A stretch of 64,000 nucleotides of DNA, taken from the NCBI RefSeq assembly GCF_004114535.1, contig NZ_LBJC01000078.1:1-64000 (forward strand). The letters run 5' to 3'. Within the stretch, counting starts at the first letter, position 1. Every line of letters begins with the position of its first letter. The stretch is from Bradyrhizobium nanningense (lineage in GTDB: Bacteria > Pseudomonadota > Alphaproteobacteria > Rhizobiales > Xanthobacteraceae). Of the stretch, positions 24,441 through 32,904 are shown piece after piece. The notes below the pieces were generated by a model. It was given only the letters and a program-made list of their open reading frames with translations. It was not told the DNA's origin and did no database searches. A program made the position numbers and the translations under genes.

Positions 24441-25736
24441 ATGGCCGCCCCCCTCAAAGCTGTCGACGGCAATGCCGATCTTCAGGCCCTGATGTCCGAT
24501 CTCGGGAGCCGGGCCCGCGCTGCGGCGCGCGTGCTGGCGCTGGCGCCGCCGGAGCAGAAGAACCGGGCGCTGGAGGCCATGGTGCGGGCGATCCGTCAGC
24601 AAGCTGCGGCGATCCTCGCCGCCAATGCCGAAGACGTCACTGAAGCCCGCGCCTCCGGCAATGCCACCTCCTCCTTCATCGACCGCCTGACGCTGACGCC
24701 GGCGCGCATCGAGGGCATGGCCGAGGGCATCGGCATCGTGCGCGGTATCGCCGATCCCGTCGGCATCGTCACTGAGAGCTGGCAGCGGCCGAACGGCATG
24801 ACCATCGAGCGCGTGCGCGTGCCGCTCGGCGTCGTCGGCGTCATCTTCGAGAGCCGGCCGAACGTCGCCGCGGACGCCGGCGTGCTGTGCCTGAAATCCG
24901 GCAATGCCGTGATCCTGCGCGGCGGCTCGGACAGTTTCCGTTCGTGCCGGGCGATCCATGCATGCCTGGTGCAGGGCCTGCGCGAAGCCGGCCTGCCCGA
25001 GGCTGCGATCACGCTGGTGCCGACGCGCGACCGCGCCGCGGTCGGCATGATGCTGTCAGGATTGAATGGCGCGATCGACGTGATCGTGCCTCGCGGAGGA
25101 AAAAGCCTCGTCGCGCGCGTCGAGCAAGAAGCGCGCGTGCCTGTCTTCGCGCATCTCGAAGGCGTCAATCACGTCTATGTCGATGCCAGCGCCGATCTCG
25201 CCATGGCGAAGTCGATCGTGCTCAACGCAAAAATGCGCCGCACCGGCGTCTGCGGCGCGGCCGAGACGCTGCTGGTCGATCGCGCCGCTGTTGCGAAGAA
25301 TCTGAAACCGCTGGTCGAGATGCTGTTAGATGCCGGCTGCGAAGTGCGCGGCGACGACGCGGTACAGAAAACGGACCCGCGCGTAAAACCCGCCAGCGAA
25401 GACGATTGGGACACCGAATATCTCGATGCGATCATCGCGGCGAAGGTGGTGGACGGCGTCGACGGCGCGATCGCGCACATCCAGAACCACGGCTCGCATC
25501 ACACCGATGCGATCGTGAGCGCCGATGAGGCTGCCGCGAAGAAATTCCTCAGCGAGGTCGATTCCGCAATCGTGCTGCACAACGCCTCGACGCAGTTCGC
25601 CGATGGCGGCGAGTTCGGCTTCGGTGCCGAGATCGGCATCGCCACCGGCCGATTCCATGCCCGCGGGCCTGTCGGCGCCGAGCAATTGACGAGCTTCAAA
25701 TATCGCGTCCACGGCACCGGGCAGACCCGGCCGTAA
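24441..25736 (+). CDS. proA: Gamma-glutamyl phosphate reductase
   Basis: 431 residues from ATG 24441 (a TTG three codons earlier is also open). Aldehyde dehydrogenase fold: VPLGVVGVIFESRPNV, KSGNAVILRGG, and the catalytic Cys in MRRTGVCGAAETLLVD. Reduces gamma-glutamyl phosphate to glutamate semialdehyde with NADPH, the second step of proline synthesis. Follows proB; nadD begins 20 bases after its stop. Confidence 0.97.
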   Translation: MAAPLKAVDGNADLQALMSDLGSRARAAARVLALAPPEQKNRALEAMVRAIRQQAAAILAANAEDVTEARASGNATSSFIDRLTLTPARIEGMAEGIGIVRGIADPVGIVTESWQRPNGMTIERVRVPLGVVGVIFESRPNVAADAGVLCLKSGNAVILRGGSDSFRSCRAIHACLVQGLREAGLPEAAITLVPTRDRAAVGMMLSGLNGAIDVIVPRGGKSLVARVEQEARVPVFAHLEGVNHVYVDASADLAMAKSIVLNAKMRRTGVCGAAETLLVDRAAVAKNLKPLVEMLLDAGCEVRGDDAVQKTDPRVKPASEDDWDTEYLDAIIAAKVVDGVDGAIAHIQNHGSHHTDAIVSADEAAAKKFLSEVDSAIVLHNASTQFADGGEFGFGAEIGIATGRFHARGPVGAEQLTSFKYRVHGTGQTRP

Positions 25737-25756
25737 ACGTCGCGAGGCGCGGGGCA

Positions 25757-26401
25757 TTGAGCAACAATTTCGTCTTGCCGCGTTCCGTGGCGCAAGCGGC
25801 TCCGCCCCACACGGAGGGCATGCGCATCGGCCTGCTCGGCGGCTCGTTCAATCCGCCGCATCAGGCGCATCGCGCCATCAGCCAGTTCGCGCTCAAGCGA
25901 TTGCAGCTCGATCGGGTCTGGTGGCTGGTCACCCCCGGCAATCCGCTGAAGGAGAACGGCACGCTGCATGAGCTCGGCGCGCGCATGCGGGCCGCGCGCG
26001 AGGTCGCGAACGATCCGCGCATCGAGGTCAGCTGTCTCGAATCCGTCATCCGTACGCGCTACACTATCGACACGATCAACACCTTGCGCCGCCGCTTCTC
26101 GGGCCTGCGCTTTGTCTGGATCATGGGCGCTGACAATCTCGCTCAATTCCACCTTTGGCAGGACTGGCGGCGCATCGCCGCCCAGGTGCCGGTCGCAGTC
26201 ATCGACCGTCCGCCGCAGAGCTTTCGCGCCCTCGCCTCCCCCGCAGCCCAGGCGTTATCGCGCTACCGTCTGCCCGAGGATAAGGCGGCCCTGCTTGCGG
26301 ATCGCCCAGCGCCGGCCTGGGTATTTCTGACCGGATTGAAGCTGAATCTGTCCTCGACGGGCCTGCGGAACCCGGACGGGAGCTGGAAGGGAACGACGTG
26401 A
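25757..26401 (+). CDS. nadD: Nicotinate-nucleotide adenylyltransferase
   Basis: 214 residues from a TTG at 25757; an ATG at 25820 would remove 21 residues and start exactly at the Rossmann core (MRIGLLGGSFNPPH). The GSFNPPHQAH motif and the C-terminal SSTGLR motif are those of nucleotidyltransferases. Transfers AMP from ATP to nicotinate mononucleotide, making NaAD on the route to NAD. Lies in the conserved proB-proA-nadD-rsfS-rlmH order, 20 bases from proA. Confidence 0.93.
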   Translation: MSNNFVLPRSVAQAAPPHTEGMRIGLLGGSFNPPHQAHRAISQFALKRLQLDRVWWLVTPGNPLKENGTLHELGARMRAAREVANDPRIEVSCLESVIRTRYTIDTINTLRRRFSGLRFVWIMGADNLAQFHLWQDWRRIAAQVPVAVIDRPPQSFRALASPAAQALSRYRLPEDKAALLADRPAPAWVFLTGLKLNLSSTGLRNPDGSWKGTT

Positions 26402-26543
26402 GACGGAGGGGACGAAGGTGGTGTGGACTTCCGCCTCTCTGGCATATTGAAACCCTTAACCCCACATGATGTAGTGTAGCCGGTGGGCGCCGGATTCGGC
26501 GTTCGCGATACAGTGAAAGGAATGGTCCCTGACCACATCTGTA

Positions 26544-26966
26544 TTGTCCAAGTCTGTTTTACCCAAGGTTGCCAAGCCGACGCGTAAAACATCGACCAAA
26601 GCTGCGGCCTTGAAGGCGCAACCCGACGCCGACAAGACGCTGAGCCTGATCCTCTCCCGCCTCGAGGACATGAAGGCGGAAGAGACGGTCACCATCGACC
26701 TTCGCGGCAAATCGGCGTACTCCGACTACATGATCGTCACCACGGGCCGGGCCAACCGGCACGTCGGCGCGATCGCGGAAAACGTCACCAAGAGCCTGAA
26801 GGAAAACGGTATCAAGAACATCCATGTCGAGGGCTTGCCCAATTGCGACTGGGTGCTGATCGATTCCGGCGACGTGATCGTGCACGTATTCAGACCCGAG
26901 GTCCGCGAGTTCTACAATCTCGAGCGATTGTACACTCAGGGCCCAGGGGCGGCGAAGGCGATCTAG
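26544..26966 (+). CDS. rsfS: Ribosomal silencing factor RsfS
   Basis: 140 residues from a TTG at 26544. The Iojap core starts near residue 36 (SLILSRLEDMKAEETVTIDLRGKSAYSDYMIVTTGRANRHVGAIAENV). It binds L14 and blocks subunit joining when nutrients are low. The N-terminal 35 residues are a basic, low-complexity extension. The same frame is also open from a CTG at 26529, which has GAAAGGA about eight bases upstream, so the true start may be that CTG. An ATG at 26522 is in another frame and ends after 21 codons. Confidence 0.9.
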   Translation: MSKSVLPKVAKPTRKTSTKAAALKAQPDADKTLSLILSRLEDMKAEETVTIDLRGKSAYSDYMIVTTGRANRHVGAIAENVTKSLKENGIKNIHVEGLPNCDWVLIDSGDVIVHVFRPEVREFYNLERLYTQGPGAAKAI

Positions 26967-27061
26967 GCTCATCGGGCCGATTTCGAATCGGCTGACGCGC
27001 ATGCTAGCGTCGTGCGCGCGCATCATGCGCGCGGTGTTGAAAACGCGACCCTGAAGAGATC

Positions 27062-27544
27062 ATGCGTGTTGCTGTCATTGCGGTGGGCCGGCTGAAGCAG
27101 GGCCCCGAACGGGAGCTTGCCGACCGCTATTTCGAGCGCTTCGAGGAGGCCGGCCGCAAGCTCGGATTCCGCGAGCTCAGCATCCACGAAATCCCCGAGA
27201 GCCGCGCGCGCGACACTGCGACGCGGATGAGCGAAGAGGCCGCGGCGATCGCCGCGCATATTCCGGAAAAATCGATCCTGGTGGCGCTGGACGAGCGCGG
27301 CCAGAATCTCGATTCCACCGTATTCGCACGGCATCTTGCGCGCTGGCGGGACGAAGGCGCCGGACATACTATCTTCGTGATCGGAGGGGCGGACGGACTT
27401 TCGCCCGAATTGCGCCGTAAGGCCAAGCTCGCGATCGCGTTCGGCTCTGCGACCTGGCCGCACCAAATGGTCCGCGTCATGCTTCTGGAACAGCTTTACC
27501 GGGCCGCCACCATTCTGGCCGGCCACCCCTATCACCGCGCGTGA
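27062..27544 (+). CDS. rlmH: 23S rRNA pseudouridine-1915 N3-methyltransferase
   Basis: 160 residues, full length. SPOUT fold: VIGGADGLSPELRRKAK gives the knotted SAM-binding loop and the C-terminus HPYHRA carries the conserved Tyr-His-Arg. Methylates pseudouridine 1915 in helix 69 of mature ribosomes. Adjacent to rsfS as in most bacteria. Its TGA overlaps the ATG of the envC-like gene (27544). Confidence 0.96.
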   Translation: MRVAVIAVGRLKQGPERELADRYFERFEEAGRKLGFRELSIHEIPESRARDTATRMSEEAAAIAAHIPEKSILVALDERGQNLDSTVFARHLARWRDEGAGHTIFVIGGADGLSPELRRKAKLAIAFGSATWPHQMVRVMLLEQLYRAATILAGHPYHRA

Positions 27545-28902
27545 TGCGCGCCACAACGAGCACCTTTGCCGACACGATGCGAGCGCCGCTCCTCAACCTG
27601 TTGCTGATCACAAGCGTTGCCGGCACAAGCCTCGCGCAAGCTCAGACGGCGACCCCGGCGCCCCAGACCGCAGCCGTCTCGCCCGATGCCATCAAGCAGC
27701 GCGAGCAGGAGCTGGAAGCCGCCCGCGCCAGGCAGAAGAGCGCGGAGGAAGCACAGGCCAAGCTCAAGGCCGAGATCACCGCGCTCGGCCAGGACCGCAC
27801 CCAGCTCAATCAGCAGCTGATCGACACCGCAGCCAATGTGCGCGCCGTGGAGACCAAGATCGACGACACGGAGGCGCGGCTGCGAAACCTGAACGGCCGC
27901 GAGCAGGAGATGCGGGCGTCGCTGGATTCGCGCCGCGCCGACATCGTCGAGGTGCTGGCGGCGTTGCAGCGCGCCGGCCGGCGCACGCCGCCGGCGCTGC
28001 TGGTGCGGCCCGAAGATGCGCTGCAATCCTTACGCACGGCGATGCTGCTCGGCGCCGTGGTGCCGGAATTGCGCGGCCGCGCCGAAAAGATCGCAAGCGA
28101 GCTCGGCGAACTCGTGGCCTTGCGCAAGACCATCGCCACCGAGCGCGACCAGCTCGCCTCGGACCGCGACCGGGTCCGCAGCGACCAGACCCGGCTCACG
28201 GCCTTGGTCGACGAGCGGCAGCGCCAGCAGGCGGCGCGCGAAAAAGATCTCAACGCCGAAAACTCGCGCGCGATCATGCTTTCAAAGCAGGTCGGCGATC
28301 TCCAGGGCCTGATCACCAAGATGGAGCAGGATCTGCAAAGCGCCGCCAAGGCCGCTGAGAAGGCCGCCGAGGCCGCAAAGCAGGCCGAGGCCAAGGCGGC
28401 CGCCAGCGCCAAGTCAGGTCCGGGCGCATTCAAGGACCGGTCCCGGACCACCCCCGCGATCGCCTTTGCCTCGGCTAGGGGTCTCCTGCCGCTTCCGGTT
28501 AATGGTAACAAGATCAGGGATTTTGGCGGTTCCGACGGGGTCGGCGGGGTCCAGAAAGGCATTTCGCTGGCAACTAAGCCAGGCTCCCAGGTCACAACGC
28601 CGTGTGACGGCTGGGTGGTCTATTCCGGCCCGTTCCGCAGCTATGGACAACTCTTGATCCTCAATGCCGGGGGCGGGTATCATGTCCTGATCGCCGGTAT
28701 GGAGCGTATTTCGGTCAACATCGGACAGTTTGTGCTCACGGGGGAGCCGGTCGCGACCATGGGGTCGACATCTCAAGTCGCCTCCATTCTCGCGACGAAC
28801 GCGAGTCAACCTGTGCTGTATGTCGAGTTCCGTAAGGACGGCACTCCAATCGATCCAGGCCCATGGTGGGCCGCAAATGAAGGCGAGAAGGTTCGCGGAT
28901 GA
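27544..28902 (+). CDS. EnvC-like murein hydrolase activator, coiled coil plus LytM domain
   Basis: 452 residues from ATG 27544. Signal peptide (about 1-32), long coiled coil (about 45-280, heptads rich in Ala, Glu, Lys, Arg and Gln) and a C-terminal LytM/M23 domain (about 315-445). The M23 metal ligands are not all present: the LHFEVR motif reads LYVEFR, with Tyr in place of His, and the first metal His is lacking. As in EnvC, this argues for an amidase activator rather than a peptidase. Translationally coupled to rlmH and to ctpA (4-base overlaps or less). Confidence 0.9.
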   Translation: MRATTSTFADTMRAPLLNLLLITSVAGTSLAQAQTATPAPQTAAVSPDAIKQREQELEAARARQKSAEEAQAKLKAEITALGQDRTQLNQQLIDTAANVRAVETKIDDTEARLRNLNGREQEMRASLDSRRADIVEVLAALQRAGRRTPPALLVRPEDALQSLRTAMLLGAVVPELRGRAEKIASELGELVALRKTIATERDQLASDRDRVRSDQTRLTALVDERQRQQAAREKDLNAENSRAIMLSKQVGDLQGLITKMEQDLQSAAKAAEKAAEAAKQAEAKAAASAKSGPGAFKDRSRTTPAIAFASARGLLPLPVNGNKIRDFGGSDGVGGVQKGISLATKPGSQVTTPCDGWVVYSGPFRSYGQLLILNAGGGYHVLIAGMERISVNIGQFVLTGEPVATMGSTSQVASILATNASQPVLYVEFRKDGTPIDPGPWWAANEGEKVRG

Positions 28903-30257
28903 TGCGCAAGACTTCAGTAATCCTCCTCAGCGCAGCCACCGGTGCGGCGCTGACGCTGTTCGTGACCCAGCCCCGCGCGGTGTTCATGGGCTCCAGCGCG
29001 CGAGCGGCCACCGCGGACACCTATCGCCAGCTCAATCTGTTCGGCGACGTCTTCGAGCGCGTGCGCTCCGACTATGTCGAGAAGCCCGACGACACCAAGC
29101 TGATCGAATCCGCCATCAGCGGCATGCTCACCGGCCTCGATCCGCATTCGAGCTACATGGACGCCAAGAGCTTCCGCGACATGCAGGTGCAGACGCGCGG
29201 TGAGTTCGGCGGCCTCGGCATCGAAGTCACGATGGAAGACGGCCTCATCAAAGTGGTCTCGCCGATCGACGACACGCCGGCCTCGCGCGCCGGCGTCATG
29301 GCCAACGACATCATCACCAATCTCGACGACGAGGCGGTGCAGGGCCTGACCCTGAACCAGGCGGTCGAGAAGATGCGCGGCCCGGTCAACACCAAGATCA
29401 AGCTCAAGATCATCCGCAAGGGTCAGGACAATCCGATCGACGTCACCCTGGTGCGCGACAACATCCGCGTCCGCTCGGTGCGCGCGCGCGTCGAGCAGGA
29501 CGACATCGCCTATATCCGCATCACCACCTTCAACGAGCAGACCACCGAAGGCCTGAAGCGCGAGGTCACCAACCTCTCGAATCAGATCGGCGACAAGCTC
29601 AAGGGCTACATCATCGACCTGCGCAACAATCCGGGCGGCCTGCTCGAGGAAGCGGTCACCGTCTCCGACTCCTTCCTGGAGAAGGGCGAGATCGTCTCGA
29701 CCCGCGGCCGCAATGCCGAGGAGACCCAGCGCCGCACCGCGCATGCGGGCGACCTCACCAAGGGCAAGCCGGTCATCGTGCTGGTCAATGGCGGCTCGGC
29801 CTCGGCGTCGGAGATCGTCGCCGGCGCGCTGCAGGACCACAAGCGCGCGACCATCGTCGGCACCCGCTCGTTCGGCAAGGGCTCGGTGCAGACCATCATT
29901 CCGCTCGGCTCGGGCAACGGCGCGCTGCGGCTGACCACGGCGCGCTATTACACGCCGTCCGGCAAGTCGATCCAGGCCAAGGGCATCGTTCCCGACATCG
30001 AAGTGCTGCAGGACGTGCCGGACGAGCTGAAGGCGCGCACCGACACCAAGGGCGAGGCTTCGCTGCGCGGCCATCTCAAGAACGACGGCGACGAGAAGAC
30101 CGGCTCGCAGTCCTACGTCCCGCCGGACGCCAAGGACGACAAGGCGCTCAAGCTCGCCGGCGACCTGCTCCACGGCATCAAGAACAGCGCCTCGGCGGCG
30201 CCCACGCCTGGCGGCGACACCAAGGCCACGACCGACAAGCCCAAAGCGGCGAACTAG
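28899..30257 (+). CDS. ctpA: S41 carboxy-terminal processing protease
   Basis: 452 residues. An N-terminal hydrophobic signal/anchor (about 7-26) is followed by a PDZ domain (about 95-180) and the S41 protease core. Catalytic Ser302 lies in GGSASASEI and Lys327 in FGKGSVQ. Periplasmic or membrane-anchored; trims C-termini, including cell-wall hydrolase factors. Sits after the EnvC-like gene with a 4-base overlap (28899-28902), a link shared by many alphaproteobacteria and suggesting control of the same peptidoglycan machinery. A clear terminator follows. Confidence 0.95.
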   Translation: MMRKTSVILLSAATGAALTLFVTQPRAVFMGSSARAATADTYRQLNLFGDVFERVRSDYVEKPDDTKLIESAISGMLTGLDPHSSYMDAKSFRDMQVQTRGEFGGLGIEVTMEDGLIKVVSPIDDTPASRAGVMANDIITNLDDEAVQGLTLNQAVEKMRGPVNTKIKLKIIRKGQDNPIDVTLVRDNIRVRSVRARVEQDDIAYIRITTFNEQTTEGLKREVTNLSNQIGDKLKGYIIDLRNNPGGLLEEAVTVSDSFLEKGEIVSTRGRNAEETQRRTAHAGDLTKGKPVIVLVNGGSASASEIVAGALQDHKRATIVGTRSFGKGSVQTIIPLGSGNGALRLTTARYYTPSGKSIQAKGIVPDIEVLQDVPDELKARTDTKGEASLRGHLKNDGDEKTGSQSYVPPDAKDDKALKLAGDLLHGIKNSASAAPTPGGDTKATTDKPKAAN

Positions 30258-30283
30258 GTCGGCGTCTCACGCGATCCCAACGC

Positions 30284-30312
30284 AAAGGGCGGCTCCCGGA
30301 GCCGCCCTTTTT
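30284..30312 (+). terminator. Rho-independent terminator after ctpA
   Basis: A perfect 12-bp stem (AAAGGGCGGCTC with GAGCCGCCCTTT, loop CCG) is followed by TT. It lies 27 bases after the ctpA stop and ends the long rlmH-envC-ctpA transcript. Confidence 0.9.
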
Positions 30313-30404
30313 GCTTGGGAACTCCTGGCATCCCCGGCCTATCCCGGCCTGCCGCCGCTTGACCTCGGCGTGGTATCGTCATTCGCAGTGATTCGGGATC
30401 GCGC

Positions 30405-31613
30405 ATGACTGAAACGGCCGATGATCTGAGCGCCCCGCTCGGACAGGACAAGCCGCGCCGGAAACGCCGGCTGCGGCTGCCGTTCACGGCCATGCAGCTG
30501 CTCGCCGTCCTGCTCGGCCTGTTCCTGGTCACCTTTGCCGGCTTCGCCATCTTCAACAAGGATCCGCTCGGCGGCGAGCCGATGACACGGATTGCGATCA
30601 AGCCGATCGACAAGGCGGCGGACGAGAAGCCGGCCGCCGCTCAGGACAGCAAGCACGAGACCAAGGAAGCGCCGAAGCAGGCCGCTCCCGGTGAGCAGAA
30701 GACCGTAACCATGATCGACGGCTCCACAGGCGCCCGCCACGACGTGGTGATCGGTGCCGGCGAAGCCGCCGATAAGGGCGATGCCGCAGCGTCAGCCCCG
30801 CCGGCGGTCATGGCCGGGATCGACCAGAAGCTGCTGGAGAAGTCCCGCTACGGCATGATCCCCATGGTCGCCGGCGATCTGAAGCCGTTCAATGTCTATG
30901 CGGCGGAGGCTGATCGCGCCAAGGCCGCCAAGATGCCGGTGGTCGCCATCGTGATTGGCGGCCTCGGCGTCGGCGCCGCCAAGACCACCGACGCCATCAT
31001 GAAGCTGCCGGGGGCGGTGACGCTGGCCTTCACGCCCTATGGCGCCGATCCCGGCAAGCTCGCCGAACGGGCCCGCGCGCAGCGCCATGAGATCTTCCTG
31101 CAGATCCCGATGGAGCCCTACGATTTTCCCGACAACGACCCGGGTCCGCAGACGCTGCTGACCTCGCTCAGCGCCGACCAGAACATGGACCGCCTGTACT
31201 GGCATCTGAGCCGGATGCAGGGCTATGCCGGCATCGCCAATTTCATGGGTGCGCGCTTCATCGCGACCGAGCCGGCGATGCAGCCGATCATCCGCGAGGC
31301 CGCCAAGCGGGGCCTCGGCTTCTTCGACGACGGCTCCTCACCCCGCAGCATCGCAGCCCAGGCGGCAGCGAACCAGGCCATGCCGTTCGGCAAGGGCGAC
31401 ATTGCGATCGACGTGGTGCCGACGGCGACCGAGATCGACCGCGCCCTGAACAAGCTCGAATCGGCGGCACGCGAGCGCGGCATCGCCGTCGGCACGGCCT
31501 CCGCCCTCCCGGTCTCGATCGACCGCATCGCCGCCTGGACCAAGACATTGGGCGACCGGGGTATTCTTTTGGTGCCATTGACAACCGCGATGCTGAAATC
31601 AAAATCCAGCTAA
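30405..31613 (+). CDS. Divergent polysaccharide deacetylase family protein
   Basis: 402 residues. One N-terminal membrane helix (about 27-48), a Lys/Ala-rich linker with PxAA repeats (about 65-150), then the divergent polysaccharide deacetylase domain (about 178-400), beginning VVAIVIGGLGVGA. The usual metal-binding DD of this family (DDLG-type) is replaced by GGLG, while FDDGSSPRS is kept. Probably extracytoplasmic. The family is known next to envC/ctpA and may be linked to the envelope; biochemical function not established. Confidence 0.87.
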   Translation: MTETADDLSAPLGQDKPRRKRRLRLPFTAMQLLAVLLGLFLVTFAGFAIFNKDPLGGEPMTRIAIKPIDKAADEKPAAAQDSKHETKEAPKQAAPGEQKTVTMIDGSTGARHDVVIGAGEAADKGDAAASAPPAVMAGIDQKLLEKSRYGMIPMVAGDLKPFNVYAAEADRAKAAKMPVVAIVIGGLGVGAAKTTDAIMKLPGAVTLAFTPYGADPGKLAERARAQRHEIFLQIPMEPYDFPDNDPGPQTLLTSLSADQNMDRLYWHLSRMQGYAGIANFMGARFIATEPAMQPIIREAAKRGLGFFDDGSSPRSIAAQAAANQAMPFGKGDIAIDVVPTATEIDRALNKLESAARERGIAVGTASALPVSIDRIAAWTKTLGDRGILLVPLTTAMLKSKSS

Positions 31614-31690
31614 ATCAACAAATTGGTACGGCACTTGTCCTGGCGGGGGCGGGTCAAGCCGTACCGGCAGCATGCGAGAGGTCTGGCGGA

Positions 31691-32197
31691 ATGGCGCGTT
31701 ACGAGGATCTGCCCTACCGGACCTGTGTCGGCGTGATGCTGATCAACACAAAGGGACTGGTGTTCATCGGCCGCCGCGCCGGCGGCATCGAACATGTCGA
31801 CGACACCCATGTCTGGCAGATGCCGCAAGGCGGCGTCGATCCCGGCGAGGACACCTGGGAAGCCGCCAAGCGCGAGCTCTATGAGGAGACCAGCGTGCGC
31901 TCGGTCGAGCGGCTCGGCGAGGTCCCGGACTGGCTCACTTACGACATTCCGCGCACGGTCGCCGGACGCGCCTGGAAGGGCCGCTACCGCGGCCAGCGCC
32001 AGAAATGGTACGCGGTGCGCTTCACCGGCAAGGACAGCGAGATCAACGTCGAAAAGCCCGGCGGCGGCGGCCACAAGGCCGAATTCGTCAGCTGGCGCTG
32101 GGAGCCGATGAAGAATCTGACCGGGCTGATCATTCCGTTCAAGCGCCCGGTCTATGAGCGCGTGGTGCAGGAATTTTCCGCGCTGGCGGAGGATTAA
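31691..32197 (+). CDS. rppH: RNA pyrophosphohydrolase, Nudix
   Basis: 168 residues from ATG 31691. The Nudix box runs from Gly47 to Val69 (GGVDPGE...RELYEETSV), with Ser68 where many family members have Gly. WQMPQGG and the FRGQRQKW-type strand (here YRGQRQKWYAVRF) are RppH hallmarks. Removes pyrophosphate from 5' triphosphate ends of RNA and starts mRNA decay. A close paralogue follows at 32262. Confidence 0.94.
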   Translation: MARYEDLPYRTCVGVMLINTKGLVFIGRRAGGIEHVDDTHVWQMPQGGVDPGEDTWEAAKRELYEETSVRSVERLGEVPDWLTYDIPRTVAGRAWKGRYRGQRQKWYAVRFTGKDSEINVEKPGGGGHKAEFVSWRWEPMKNLTGLIIPFKRPVYERVVQEFSALAED

Positions 32198-32261
32198 TTC
32201 AGATCGCCGTTCCGGGTTCGGTGCTAAGGCATCGCCTGGAAAGACGACGAGAGATGCGCGC

Positions 32262-32762
32262 GTGACTGATCAAAAACCCTACCGCCCCAACGTGGGCATC
32301 GCCCTCTTCAATGCCGACGGCCGCGTGCTGATCGGCCACCGCTTCAAGGGCGATGGCCCTGAGATCATCCTGCCCGGGCTCGACTGGCAGATGCCGCAGG
32401 GCGGCGTCGACGAGGACGAGAACCTGCGTGATGCCGCGATGCGCGAGCTCTGGGAGGAGACCAGCGTCGTCAGCGCCGACTATCTCGGCGAGACCGATTG
32501 GTTCACTTACGAATTCCCGCCTTACGACGGCCCGCAGACGCATCGCCTGGCGAAATTCCGCGGCCAGCGGCAAAAATGGTTCGCGCTGCGCTTCACCGGC
32601 CGCGACGACGAGATCGACCCGCTGACGCCCCGCAACGGCCAGCCCGCAGAGTTCGACGCCTGGCGTTGGGAGCGCCTCGACCGCGTCGCCGATCTCGTGG
32701 TGCCGTTCCGGCGGGAGGTTTACCGTGCTGTGGCCCAGCACTTCGCGCCCTTCGGAAACTAA
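32262..32762 (+). CDS. Second RppH-like Nudix hydrolase
   Basis: 166 residues from a GTG at 32262, the position matching the start of rppH; the frame runs on upstream into the previous gene. The Nudix box GGVDEDE...RELWEETSV and FRGQRQKWFALRF are conserved. It is a tandem paralogue of the 31691 gene, 64 bases downstream and co-directional. Likely duplicated RppH with divided or shared RNA substrates. Confidence 0.92.
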   Translation: MTDQKPYRPNVGIALFNADGRVLIGHRFKGDGPEIILPGLDWQMPQGGVDEDENLRDAAMRELWEETSVVSADYLGETDWFTYEFPPYDGPQTHRLAKFRGQRQKWFALRFTGRDDEIDPLTPRNGQPAEFDAWRWERLDRVADLVVPFRREVYRAVAQHFAPFGN

Positions 32763-32904
32763 AACCGCGAAAACAACCCCATGCACAGTAAAACGGGGTT
32801 GAAATCGTTGAGATATTTTCGCCGGAAATTTACGGTTGGAGAGAGCCCCACTCTCTCATTCCCTCCGCCGTCGCAGCGTCGGTCGAGGCTCATCACATTG
32901 AGAG

